Assembly: GCA_038247115.1 (NCBI GenBank)
Contig: JBBRVG010000050.1
Coordinates: forward strand, 1 to 31,347
DNA length: 31,347 bases
Direction: 5' to 3'
Source of the DNA: Pseudaeromonas sp038247115
GTDB taxonomy: Bacteria; Pseudomonadota; Gammaproteobacteria; Enterobacterales; Aeromonadaceae
Made by a program: the position numbers and the translations under genes. The number at the start of each line of letters is the position of its first letter. Position 1 is the first letter of the stretch. Shown piece by piece: positions 23,719 to 31,347 of the stretch. The notes below the pieces were generated by a model. That model ran no database searches and was not told where the DNA came from. It worked only from the letters and a program-made list of their open reading frames with translations.

Positions 23719-25540
23719 GCTGCAATAACTCCTCAATCATGGGATCCAACGATAAGCTCATGGCCAGTTGAGGCTGAAGCAAGAGTTCCGGACACTCATC
23801 CTCGATCTCCGCCAGCAACTGCATGGCGGCGGACAAGGAGCCATCCTGACGACTGGGTGCCAGGCTGGCTAACCACTGGCAGAGTTGTTGTTGCGACTCA
23901 GGATCCTCATCCAGTTTCCCCAACATCTCCAGCAGGATCACCAGAGTAGCCACCAGGTTACTCTGCCGTAAAACCGCAGGCACCCGCAGTACCGTAATGC
24001 TGCGGCCATGACCGGCTCGCCACTCCAGACCCAGGCACTGAATCCAGTCAGCCTTCTCATCCAACCGTGACCTGAGCTCAGGCTCAAGCACCAAACTCAC
24101 CGGCATTAACAACGGTTGTGCGATCAAACCGGTTCGGAGTTGCTGGTTGAGCCGCCTCATCAGCAACAATCGTTCGGCATGCGCGACATGTAGCAGCCGG
24201 AACTCGCTCCCCTGCTGCAACAACAGGATCTGCGGATGCACAAAGGATAAGGCCCGGCAGCGCTCGCCTGGCTGCGGCATCTCGGCGCCATGCGCACTGG
24301 CAGCGGGCAGGGCAAGAGTCGTCATCAACGCCTGGTAGCCGTCAGTCGCTGCGCGACTCGGAGCGCCAGCCTTGGGCATCGAAGACTGATAGCCATGCTC
24401 CCGAGGCCGCAGGATGGCGGCGGTATAATCACCGGCTGGCAATTCCCGTAACGTCGAGGGAGCCGCATCATGTCGAGTCTTTGGTGCCACGACTGACGCG
24501 CCATGCGGATCTTGTCCGTCATGGGTATGCGCGGCAACAAATCCTTGCTGTAGCCCCTCGCGCACCACTCCGACCACAAAATCATGCACCAGTCGGGATT
24601 CGTGGAAACGGACCTCATGCTTGGCAGGATGCACATTCACATCCACCTGATGAGGGTCCAGCGTGAGATACAGGACATAGGACGGCGAGCATTCCAGGCC
24701 AAGAGCCTCCAGATAGCCTTGACGGATACCGTGATTGATCAACTTATCGCGCATCACGCGTCCATTGACATAGCAGTACTGGATCTCGGGGCTGGTATCC
24801 GTCCGGCGCGCAGGCGGTAGTAACCAACCTTGCAGCGTCAAGCCCAGATGTTCGCTACGGATCTGGATGGCGTCGGTCAGGAATGCAGGACCGCAGGCAC
24901 TGGCGATGCGGCGTAACCGCTCTTCATCATGGACGGCACTCCGGTACTGCCGCACCAGTTTGCCGTTATGTTTCAACACAAAGGTCACATCGAAACGACT
25001 GAGCGCCAAACGACGAATCAATTCATCAATATGCCCATATTCTGTTTTTTCACTGCGCAGAAACTTACGCCGGGCTGGAGTATTGAAAAATAGATCGACC
25101 ACTTCGAGAGTGGTACCCACAGGATGGGCAGCAGGGCGAACCTGAACCGCCATATCCCGCCCCTCGGCCGTCGCTTGCCAAGCTTCTGTCTGTTCAGCGG
25201 TACGGGAGGTCAGGGTTAACCGGGAGACCGAACTGATGGACGCTAGTGCCTCACCGCGGAAGCCAAGACTGCAAATAGCTTCCAGATCATCCAGCGAGCT
25301 CACCTTGGACGTTGCATGCCGTGCCAGCGCCAGCGCCAGATCGACCTGTGGGATACCGCTGCCGTTATCGCGGATCCGGATCAGCTTGCAGCCGCCTTTC
25401 TCCAACTCAATCTCGATACGGGAGGCTCCGGCATCCAGACTGTTCTCGACCAGCTCCTTCACCACCGAGGCCGGACGCTCGACCACCTCACCGGCGGCGA
25501 TCTGGTTTGCCAGGATCGGCGGCAGAATACGAATTGGCAT
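23711..25540 (-). CDS. mutL: DNA mismatch repair protein MutL
   Basis: MutL links MutS mismatch recognition to strand incision. The 609-residue product has the GHKL ATPase domain with Glu29, Asn33 (ENSLDAG), Asp58 (DNGSGI) and GFRGEAL (93-99) at the same positions as E. coli MutL. The transducer domain includes YCYVNGR and DVNVHPAKHEVRFH. A poorly conserved Ala/Pro-rich linker follows, then the dimerisation domain. The endonuclease motif DQHAxxE is absent, so it should rely on MutH. I chose the ATG at 25540; the frame runs to 25573 inside amiB without similarity. The ATG follows one base after the amiB stop. Confidence 0.98.
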   Translation of the reverse strand: MPIRILPPILANQIAAGEVVERPASVVKELVENSLDAGASRIEIELEKGGCKLIRIRDNGSGIPQVDLALALARHATSKVSSLDDLEAICSLGFRGEALASISSVSRLTLTSRTAEQTEAWQATAEGRDMAVQVRPAAHPVGTTLEVVDLFFNTPARRKFLRSEKTEYGHIDELIRRLALSRFDVTFVLKHNGKLVRQYRSAVHDEERLRRIASACGPAFLTDAIQIRSEHLGLTLQGWLLPPARRTDTSPEIQYCYVNGRVMRDKLINHGIRQGYLEALGLECSPSYVLYLTLDPHQVDVNVHPAKHEVRFHESRLVHDFVVGVVREGLQQGFVAAHTHDGQDPHGASVVAPKTRHDAAPSTLRELPAGDYTAAILRPREHGYQSSMPKAGAPSRAATDGYQALMTTLALPAASAHGAEMPQPGERCRALSFVHPQILLLQQGSEFRLLHVAHAERLLLMRRLNQQLRTGLIAQPLLMPVSLVLEPELRSRLDEKADWIQCLGLEWRAGHGRSITVLRVPAVLRQSNLVATLVILLEMLGKLDEDPESQQQLCQWLASLAPSRQDGSLSAAMQLLAEIEDECPELLLQPQLAMSLSLDPMIEELLQHE

Positions 25541-25541
25541 G

Positions 25542-27209
25542 CTAACTGGCGGGGATATAGAGTACCTGCCCAATCAGCAGGTTCTCGGATTTCAGACTGT
25601 TGTGATCCCGTAACCGGCGTTTGGATACTCCATAGCGCTGGGCCAGACCAGACAGACTTTCGCCTGAGCTCACAACGTGACGGATGGCCTCGCCACTGTT
25701 TTCAGAAGCACTCTTGGCTGCTGTTTGACGACTCGCTACACGTACCGCACCTTCCGGCGGATTATCGGCATAATAACCTCGCACTCCACGGAAAATTGCG
25801 GTCGCAATTTGGCGCTGATAAGCATGGGAGCTCAATTGTTTCTCTTCAAAATGATTGGAGATAAACCCGGTTTCAATCAACAACGAGGGGATATCCGGCG
25901 CTTTGAGCACAGCTAGGCTGGCATGTACCGGCTTGGACTTATGCAGGCGCGCCACCCGACCAATCTGGTTGAGCACCTCTTCCCCTATGTTATAGCCCTC
26001 ACTGCGAGAGTTATCCCAGGAGAGATCCAGAATGGTCTGCGCCAGATAGGGGTTGGGCTCGGCTTCGGCAATCACCTTACCCGCACCACCCAATAGCTGA
26101 GTGTGTTTATCTTGCTGCTCCAGCAGCTTGTTCATTTCCCGATCCACACGTTTGTTGGAGAGGATCCAGACCGAGGCGCCCCGCGCTGTGGCGTTATTCA
26201 CGCTATCGGCATGAATAGAGATCAGCAGTTGGGCTTTCTGGCGCCGGGCAATGTCCGAACGCGCATCCAGATCCACAAAGTAGTCACCAGTCCGCGTCAT
26301 GACAGCGCGCATCCCCGGTTGCCGATTGATCAAATCCGCGAGTTCGCGCGCCACCGATAAGGTCACCGTTTTCTCATGAGTGCCGCGAGGGCCTATTGCT
26401 CCAGGATCTTTACCACCATGTCCAGCATCGACCGCAATGACCACTACCCCGTTTGACCCGCGCTCCATCGGCGTGGATGTTGGTGTTGGCAGGGCGGCCG
26501 CGGCAGTAGGTCGCGCTTGCTTAGCTGAAGAAAATGCTGTGGTTGGAGAAGCCGGTCGCACTTGCGATGAAATGGTCTCCTCCTTGATCGACACTTCCCC
26601 TGGTTTTATGCGGTTTTGGTTCGGGTTTGGGTTCGGCGAAAATTCGCTCATCGGAATCACCCGACCTGCGGTTGGTTTAGCTGAATTTGCGGTGCTGAGA
26701 TTCGAGCTCGCAGTGGCGCTTTCGATACGCGCTGGACTTTCAATCCGTGCTGCATTCGCCCGGGGTGAGGCTACAGGGCGACTATTGGGGGTGACCTGCG
26801 ACACCGGGGACGATGCCGTCAAATCCCGATGTAAAAAGTCCAGAACCAGGCGATGGCCATAGCGCTGCTGGGGCTGCAAGGTGAACATCTGCGGTTTCAC
26901 ACTGCCATTGAGTTCAAACACCAATTGCAACGTGGGATCGGTTGCCGAGTTTTGGCGATGAATGGACTTGATCACAGGGCCAAGTTTGGCCCCCTGCCGT
27001 TCCAGATCCGCCTGTGAAGTCGTCACTGACTGGATTTCTATGGTGAGGCGATTCCCGGTCAGGGAATAACGATAAGCAGGAGCCGACGACAAATCGAAGA
27101 CCACCCGGGTCTTTTCTTCGGTCGGCGCGATGCGCAAGCTTTTGAGCTGATTAGCCCAAACCGGCAACGCCAGTAGACAACACAAACAACTGATCAGGAA
27201 TTTTTTCAC
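25542..27209 (-). CDS. amiB: N-acetylmuramoyl-L-alanine amidase AmiB
   Basis: AmiB cleaves septal peptidoglycan so that daughter cells separate, after activation by EnvC/NlpD-type factors. The 555-residue product has a signal peptide (cleavage after VWA, about residue 19), an AMIN domain (about 20-130) and a long Ser/Pro/Ala-rich linker (about 131-250). The Amidase_3 zinc domain follows, with His264 (DAGHGGKDPG), Glu279 and His333 (SIHAD) as ligands and catalytic Glu446 (LIETGFISN). A C-terminal LysM domain (about 511-553) binds murein. The start codon is GTG, with a weak ribosome binding site, three codons' distance from the tsaE stop. Confidence 0.96.
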   Translation of the reverse strand: MKKFLISCLCCLLALPVWANQLKSLRIAPTEEKTRVVFDLSSAPAYRYSLTGNRLTIEIQSVTTSQADLERQGAKLGPVIKSIHRQNSATDPTLQLVFELNGSVKPQMFTLQPQQRYGHRLVLDFLHRDLTASSPVSQVTPNSRPVASPRANAARIESPARIESATASSNLSTANSAKPTAGRVIPMSEFSPNPNPNQNRIKPGEVSIKEETISSQVRPASPTTAFSSAKQARPTAAAALPTPTSTPMERGSNGVVVIAVDAGHGGKDPGAIGPRGTHEKTVTLSVARELADLINRQPGMRAVMTRTGDYFVDLDARSDIARRQKAQLLISIHADSVNNATARGASVWILSNKRVDREMNKLLEQQDKHTQLLGGAGKVIAEAEPNPYLAQTILDLSWDNSRSEGYNIGEEVLNQIGRVARLHKSKPVHASLAVLKAPDIPSLLIETGFISNHFEEKQLSSHAYQRQIATAIFRGVRGYYADNPPEGAVRVASRQTAAKSASENSGEAIRHVVSSGESLSGLAQRYGVSKRRLRDHNSLKSENLLIGQVLYIPAS

Positions 27210-27214
27210 GGCGA

Positions 27215-27673
27215 CTACAAAGATCTCAGTATGGCTTCACCCTTGGGAGTACAGCCGCGCACATGGATCTCGCGCTGTTCACCCTCGTACTTCAGTGTGA
27301 TATCCAGGTCAGGATGCGGTAACCACCCTGCCCCTTTTTCTGGCCACTCGACCAGACATAGGCAATCGGGCCCAAAATAATCACGAATGCCCATAAACTC
27401 CAGCTCTTCCGGATCGGCGAGCCGATACAGGTCGAAATGATACACCTGCCATGCCGGTAATTCATACGCCTCTACCAGGGTATAAGTCGGACTCTTGACC
27501 CGTCCGGCGTGTCCCAGTGCTTGCACAAAACCACGTGTCAGAGTGGTTTTTCCTGCTCCAAGGTCCCCATGCAAAAAAAACGTCGCCGCACTTTGGCAGA
27601 CCTGGGCCAGTCGTTTACCAAAAGCCAGCGTGGCGGCTTCATCGTGCAGTAATTCGATATGTTCAATGCTCAT
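27215..27673 (-). CDS. tsaE: tRNA threonylcarbamoyladenosine biosynthesis ATPase TsaE
   Basis: TsaE is the ATPase that works with TsaB and TsaD to make t6A37 in tRNAs reading ANN codons. The 152-residue product has the Walker A GDLGAGKTT (36-44), the SPTYTLVEAY segment, the HFDLYRL segment and LVEWPEKG, all hallmarks of the family. Its ATG overlaps the nnr stop (ATGA). Together with miaA, queG, dusA and the tRNA genes it makes tRNA maturation a common theme in this window. Confidence 0.97.
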   Translation of the reverse strand: MSIEHIELLHDEAATLAFGKRLAQVCQSAATFFLHGDLGAGKTTLTRGFVQALGHAGRVKSPTYTLVEAYELPAWQVYHFDLYRLADPEELEFMGIRDYFGPDCLCLVEWPEKGAGWLPHPDLDITLKYEGEQREIHVRGCTPKGEAILRSL

Positions 27674-29220
27674 CCAGATGATTCCACAGGATTAACCAGT
27701 CGACGAATAAAGGGAAGCAGATCGGACGCCAACATGCCACGTTCCCCATCACGGGCCGCAATATCGGCGGCCTCACCATGCACACAGACACCCACCCAGG
27801 CGGCTGCGGCCGGCGAAAGCCCCTGTCCCCACAGGGCGGCAATTATACCAGATAACAGATCCCCCATGCCGCCACTGGCCATGCCGGGATTACCTTCTTG
27901 GCACAACCAGATGGTTTTACCATCACATACCAGAGTTCCCGCGCCCTTGAGCAGCACCACACCTCCGTATTGTTGTTGGAGACGACGAACCGCCAGCAAT
28001 CGATCCTGCTCAACCTCAGCCACGGTGCAGGCTAACAAGCGTGCTGCCTCGCCTGGATGCGGCGTCAGGATCCAGTCATCCCGGTAGACGGGAGCCTCGG
28101 CCAGCAGATTCAAACCATCGGCATCCAGCACCACAGGCCCAGGCAGTGCCAATTGTTCCGACCAGAGCGCGCGCGCCCACTCATCCTGGCCCAGACCCGG
28201 ACCTAGCACCCGCACCGAAGCCCAGGCCGCAGAGGCCGAGTAATCAGTATTGCTGGCACCGGAAGCTGACCACATCAACTCGGGTCGCCCAGCCAAGACC
28301 AGCCGCTGATGTTCGGCTCGAGACGCGACCCTCACCAATCCAGCACCTGCACGCAGGGCCGCCTCAGCGGCTAAACGGATAGCACCGGGTGTACCTAAAC
28401 CACCGCCCAACACCAAGACTCGCCCGCAACTTCCTTTATGGGCGATCCGCGAGCGTGGCGGCAGGGCATGGCGAGCCAGCCCATAATCGGCACGCAATAG
28501 CATCCCGAAGCGAGAGACGGCAACGTCATCAATGCCCAACGCTTCGGCCACCCTCGACTCGGCAACCAAGGGACAGAGGGATACAGACCCAGCCAGCTCT
28601 GGTCCCTGCCCCGTCAACAAACCGGGCTTCCAGCCGATAAAGGTCACAGTTCGCGAGGCTCGCACGGCAGCCCCCAACGGAGCCCCAGTCGCACCCTGCA
28701 AACCACTCGGCAGATCCACAGCCAGCACAGGAGCCGACTGTCGATTGAGGTAATCAATCCACTCCAGTACCACGCCCTGCAGTGGCGTTTGCGGGCCGAT
28801 CCCCAGTAGAGCGTCCACCAATAGATCCGGCGCCTGGGCCGTATCAGGCTCCATCGGCAGGGATGTCTGCACCTGACCGCCATCGGCTAGCCATAGCTGA
28901 TAGGCCCGGGCAGCTTCGGTATCCGGCTTGGGCGCACCCAAGGCATACAGTTGCACCGTGAGACCCCGCTGCCGCGCCAAACGCGCCAGTACATAGCCGT
29001 CACCGCCATTATTACCTTGACCACAGAAGATCCACAGCCGTTGCACCTGGGGCCAATCCTGCTGCAGATGCGCATCCAAGGCCGCACCCGCGTGTTCCAT
29101 CAGCCCATAGAGGCCTTCAGGATTATGCAACGCCAGTTGCTGTTCCAGCATGCGGATCTGCTCCGGGAGCCAGAGGCGATATGCTAAAGTGAGCTGCAAT
29201 TCATCGAGTATGGAAGTCAT
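27670..29220 (-). CDS. nnr: Bifunctional NAD(P)HX epimerase / ADP-dependent NAD(P)HX dehydratase
   Basis: Nnr repairs hydrated NADH and NADPH. The 516-residue product has an N-terminal YjeF_N epimerase domain with IFCGQGNNGGDGYVLAR and the VDALLGIG loop. The C-terminal ribokinase-like dehydratase domain includes VLVLGGGLGTPGAIRLAAEA, LDADGLNLL, LTPHPGEAARLL and the nucleotide-binding GGMGDLLSG (about residue 450). I chose the ATG at 29220 because the family N-terminus starts there; the frame extends to 29454, but only as antisense to queG. It is the first gene of the long minus-strand cluster, and its start codon shares bases with that of queG on the other strand. Confidence 0.96.
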   Translation of the reverse strand: MTSILDELQLTLAYRLWLPEQIRMLEQQLALHNPEGLYGLMEHAGAALDAHLQQDWPQVQRLWIFCGQGNNGGDGYVLARLARQRGLTVQLYALGAPKPDTEAARAYQLWLADGGQVQTSLPMEPDTAQAPDLLVDALLGIGPQTPLQGVVLEWIDYLNRQSAPVLAVDLPSGLQGATGAPLGAAVRASRTVTFIGWKPGLLTGQGPELAGSVSLCPLVAESRVAEALGIDDVAVSRFGMLLRADYGLARHALPPRSRIAHKGSCGRVLVLGGGLGTPGAIRLAAEAALRAGAGLVRVASRAEHQRLVLAGRPELMWSASGASNTDYSASAAWASVRVLGPGLGQDEWARALWSEQLALPGPVVLDADGLNLLAEAPVYRDDWILTPHPGEAARLLACTVAEVEQDRLLAVRRLQQQYGGVVLLKGAGTLVCDGKTIWLCQEGNPGMASGGMGDLLSGIIAALWGQGLSPAAAAWVGVCVHGEAADIAARDGERGMLASDLLPFIRRLVNPVESSG

Positions 29221-30364
29221 GACGCACCAACAGCTGGAGAAACTGGCCCACGATATCAAGCTCTGGGGACACGAGCTAGGTTTTGACCAGATAGGCATCA
29301 CAGGAACCGACCTGGGTGATGAGGAGCCGCGCCTGCAAGCCTGGTTGGATGCTGGATACCACGGTGATATGGAGTATATGGCACGGCACGGCATGATGCG
29401 CGCCCGTCCAGCCGAGTTGCAGCCCGGAACCCGCGCCGTGATCTCGGTCCGCATGAATTATCTGCCCCCGGCCGCCAATATAGCCAGAACCTTGAGTCAG
29501 CCTGAAAAAGGCTATATCAGCCGCTATGCCCTCGGCCGCGACTACCACAAGGTCATGCGCCAACGTTTGAAACAACTGGCGCAGCGCATAGAAGGCGCTA
29601 TGGCCATCATGGATGCAGGCCCCTTGTCGGCCCGCCCATTTGTCGATTCAGCTCCTGTGTTGGAGCGGCCGTTGGCGGCAAAAGCCGGTTTAGGCTGGAT
29701 CGGCAAACACTCGCTGCTGTTACACGAACAAGCCGGATCCTTTTTCTTTTTAGGGGAGTTGCTGGTTGATGTGCCGTTACCGGTCGATCCCCCAGCCAGC
29801 GGCAGTTGTGGCAACTGTGTGGCCTGTATGACAATCTGCCCGACCGCCGCTATTGTGGCCCCTTATACCGTCGATGCCCGGCGCTGCATCTCCTACCTCA
29901 CCATTGAATATGCAGGAGCCATTCCTCTGGAGCTAAGGCCGCTGATGGGGAACCGCATCTATGGCTGTGATGATTGCCAACTGATTTGCCCCTGGAATCG
30001 TTACGCCAGCGCCAGCCCAGAGGCGGATTTCAAAGCGCGCTCGGCCTTGCATACCCCGGATCTGCTCACCTTATGGCAATGGCGTGAACCCGAATTTTTG
30101 CACCACACCGAAGGCAGTCCCATTCGACGCATTGGCTTTGAAAAATGGCAACGAAATCTTGCCGTTGCCTTAGGCAACGCGCCATACTCGTCGGCAATTG
30201 GCGCGGCACTCAGCCGTCAGTTTGATAGCGCATCTGCGCTGGTGCAGGAACATATCACCTGGGCCTTGCAGGAACAGGAGCGGAAACGGAGCTTGAATCC
30301 GCGCACACTCAAAACAGAACGCTTGATCCGCTGTATCGACAAGGGTATGCCCGATCACGCTTGA
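29219..30364 (+). CDS. queG: Epoxyqueuosine reductase QueG
   Basis: QueG reduces epoxyqueuosine to queuosine at position 34 of tRNAs with GUN anticodons, using a cobalamin and two 4Fe-4S clusters. The 381-residue product (E. coli 379) has the RPFVDSAPVLERPLA segment with the catalytic Asp143. Its iron-sulphur ligands are visible: Cys197, 200, 203 and 207 (CGNCVACMTICP) and Cys223, 250, 253 and 257 (GCDDCQLICPWN). I chose the ATG at 29219 (MTHQQLEKLA), which aligns with the E. coli start; an ATG at 29210 is an alternative. Neither has a good ribosome binding site. The ROK kinase gene follows 16 bp later. Confidence 0.97.
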   Translation: MTHQQLEKLAHDIKLWGHELGFDQIGITGTDLGDEEPRLQAWLDAGYHGDMEYMARHGMMRARPAELQPGTRAVISVRMNYLPPAANIARTLSQPEKGYISRYALGRDYHKVMRQRLKQLAQRIEGAMAIMDAGPLSARPFVDSAPVLERPLAAKAGLGWIGKHSLLLHEQAGSFFFLGELLVDVPLPVDPPASGSCGNCVACMTICPTAAIVAPYTVDARRCISYLTIEYAGAIPLELRPLMGNRIYGCDDCQLICPWNRYASASPEADFKARSALHTPDLLTLWQWREPEFLHHTEGSPIRRIGFEKWQRNLAVALGNAPYSSAIGAALSRQFDSASALVQEHITWALQEQERKRSLNPRTLKTERLIRCIDKGMPDHA

Positions 30365-30380
30365 AGGAGAGCAACAGCAT

Positions 30381-31139
30381 ATGATGATTCTAGGAGTGGA
30401 CATTGGTGGCTCAGGCATCAAGGGGGCCATCGTTGATACGGACAGCGGTCTCGTCATCGGCGAACGGCACCGGATTGCCACCCCGCAGCCAGCAACCCCG
30501 GCCGCCATGGCGCAAACCCTCAAGCAACTGGTGACCTATTTTGACTGGCAAGGTCCGATTGGTTGCGGCTTCCCGGCAACCATTCATCATGGTGTGGCGT
30601 TCAGCGCCGCCAATATTGATGCCAGCTGGGTCAATACCAGTGTCGAGGAGCTGTTCAGTGAAACCACGGGCCGCCCCTGCTTTGTCCTTAATGATGCCGA
30701 TGCTGCAGGGCTTGCCGAAATGCGCTTTGGCCAGGGCCGGAATCGCGATGGCGTGGTCATGCTGATCACCATTGGCACAGGTCTGGGCAGCGCCATTTTT
30801 GTCAATGGTCAGCTACACCCTAATACCGAGCTGGGTCATCTGAAGATGAAGGGGCGTATCGCCGAGCACTATTGCTCCGATGCTGTCCGGCAGCGCGAGG
30901 ATCTGAGCTGGGGCAAATGGGGACGGCGCTTCAATCGTTATCTACAACGCCTGGAGTTCCTGTTCAACCCGGACCTATTCATTCTCGGTGGCGGCACGGC
31001 GCAACGCTTCGACCGATTCGAAGAGGAACTTCATCTTCGCGCCCCCGTGGTTCCGGCACAAAGCCTGAATCAGGCTGGCATCATAGGAGCGGCACTGTAT
31101 GCCGAAGAGCAGGTCGACAAACACAGCAATCTGGGCTGA
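30381..31139 (+). CDS. ppgK: Polyphosphate glucokinase-like ROK family sugar kinase
   Basis: The 252-residue product resembles polyphosphate (and ATP) glucokinases, which phosphorylate glucose to glucose-6-phosphate. It has the N-terminal phosphate loop VDIGGSGIKG (6-15), the catalytic-Asp segment LNDADAAG (Asp105), the GTGLGSAIF loop (132-140) and the polyphosphate-glucokinase hallmark PNTELGHL (147-154). It also has LSWGKWGRRFNRYLQRLEFLFNPDLFILGGG. The CxCGxxGC zinc motif of other ROK kinases is missing, as is normal for this subgroup. GAAGGAG overlapping the queG stop lies about 11 bases from the ATG; an ATG one codon later is also possible. The substrate and phosphate donor are inferred from the family. 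Confidence 0.88.
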   Translation: MMILGVDIGGSGIKGAIVDTDSGLVIGERHRIATPQPATPAAMAQTLKQLVTYFDWQGPIGCGFPATIHHGVAFSAANIDASWVNTSVEELFSETTGRPCFVLNDADAAGLAEMRFGQGRNRDGVVMLITIGTGLGSAIFVNGQLHPNTELGHLKMKGRIAEHYCSDAVRQREDLSWGKWGRRFNRYLQRLEFLFNPDLFILGGGTAQRFDRFEEELHLRAPVVPAQSLNQAGIIGAALYAEEQVDKHSNLG

Positions 31140-31159
31140 ATCGGCAAAATGCAGTGACT

Positions 31160-31187
31160 AACCGGGCTCACGAGTCCGGTTTTTTAT
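31160..31187 (+). terminator. Terminator after the queG-ppgK unit
   Basis: AACCGGGCT (31160-31168) pairs with AGTCCGGTT (31173-31181), with one G-T wobble, and a run of T residues follows (31180-31185). It ends the plus-strand queG-ppgK transcript about 20 bp after the stop. Confidence 0.85.
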
Positions 31188-31275
31188 ATCGACTGGGTTG
31201 AGCCGGGAGAAAATACAGAAACAACAATAGCCGACCAGGGTCAGCAAATCACGAACGCTTAAGGTGACAAGAGAT

Positions 31276-31347
<72 letters not shown>

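Noticed and set aside
29221..29454. N-terminal extension of nnr by 78 codons
   Set aside because: The extension is antisense to queG, is Ser/Cys/Arg-rich and unlike any Nnr N-terminus; the ATG at 29220 fits the family.

Overview
This window is a stretch of ordinary gammaproteobacterial chromosome, and nearly every gene belongs to a conserved family. The gene order alaS - (aspartokinase-like) - csrA - tRNA-Ser - tRNA-Arg - tRNA-Arg, recA-recX beside pncC, and nnr-tsaE-amiB-mutL-miaA-hfq-hflX-hflK-hflC next to purA are classic enteric/Vibrio/Aeromonas arrangements. An oadGAB sodium-pump operon and a CheX-like protein point towards Aeromonadales or Vibrionales relatives. I favour Aeromonadales, but this is inference from gene content and a roughly balanced GC content, not a database match. 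MutL lacks the endonuclease motif, which fits a MutH/Dam-type organism.

Layout. Positions 1-1103 (+): the 3' end of a GGDEF-EAL protein running off the left edge. 1114-2109 (-): dusA. 2429-3166 (+): a CheX-like protein and a small membrane protein. 3244-5724 (-): alr and dnaB. 6112-6987 (+): an exported Tim44-like protein. 7074-10314 (-): oadG-oadA-oadB. 10514-11182 (-): csrA, tRNA-Ser(GCU) and two identical tRNA-Arg(ACG). 11278-11793 (-): a stand-alone pair of ACT domains that looks like an aspartokinase without its kinase domain. 11954-14578 (-): alaS. 14788-17031 (-): pncC, recA with a textbook LexA-controlled promoter, and recX. 17348-18652 (-): purA. 18999-29220 (-): the long nnr...hflC cluster. 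29219-31139 (+): queG and a polyphosphate-glucokinase-like ROK kinase. 31276-31347 (-): a tRNA-Gly(GCC) cut by the right edge.

How the genes work together. The nine-gene minus-strand cluster combines NAD(P)HX repair, tRNA modification (t6A, i6A), septal murein cleavage, mismatch repair, RNA chaperoning, ribosome rescue and membrane protease control. queG, dusA, miaA, tsaE and the tRNA genes make tRNA biology a recurring theme. recA/recX form the SOS recombination unit, and oadGAB couples oxaloacetate decarboxylation to sodium export.

No prophage, insertion sequence, CRISPR array, defence island or clearly new multi-gene system is visible. The items most worth a second look are the kinase-less aspartokinase, the queG/nnr start codons that share bases on opposite strands, the ppgK-like gene behind queG, and several palindromes placed in or next to likely promoters.
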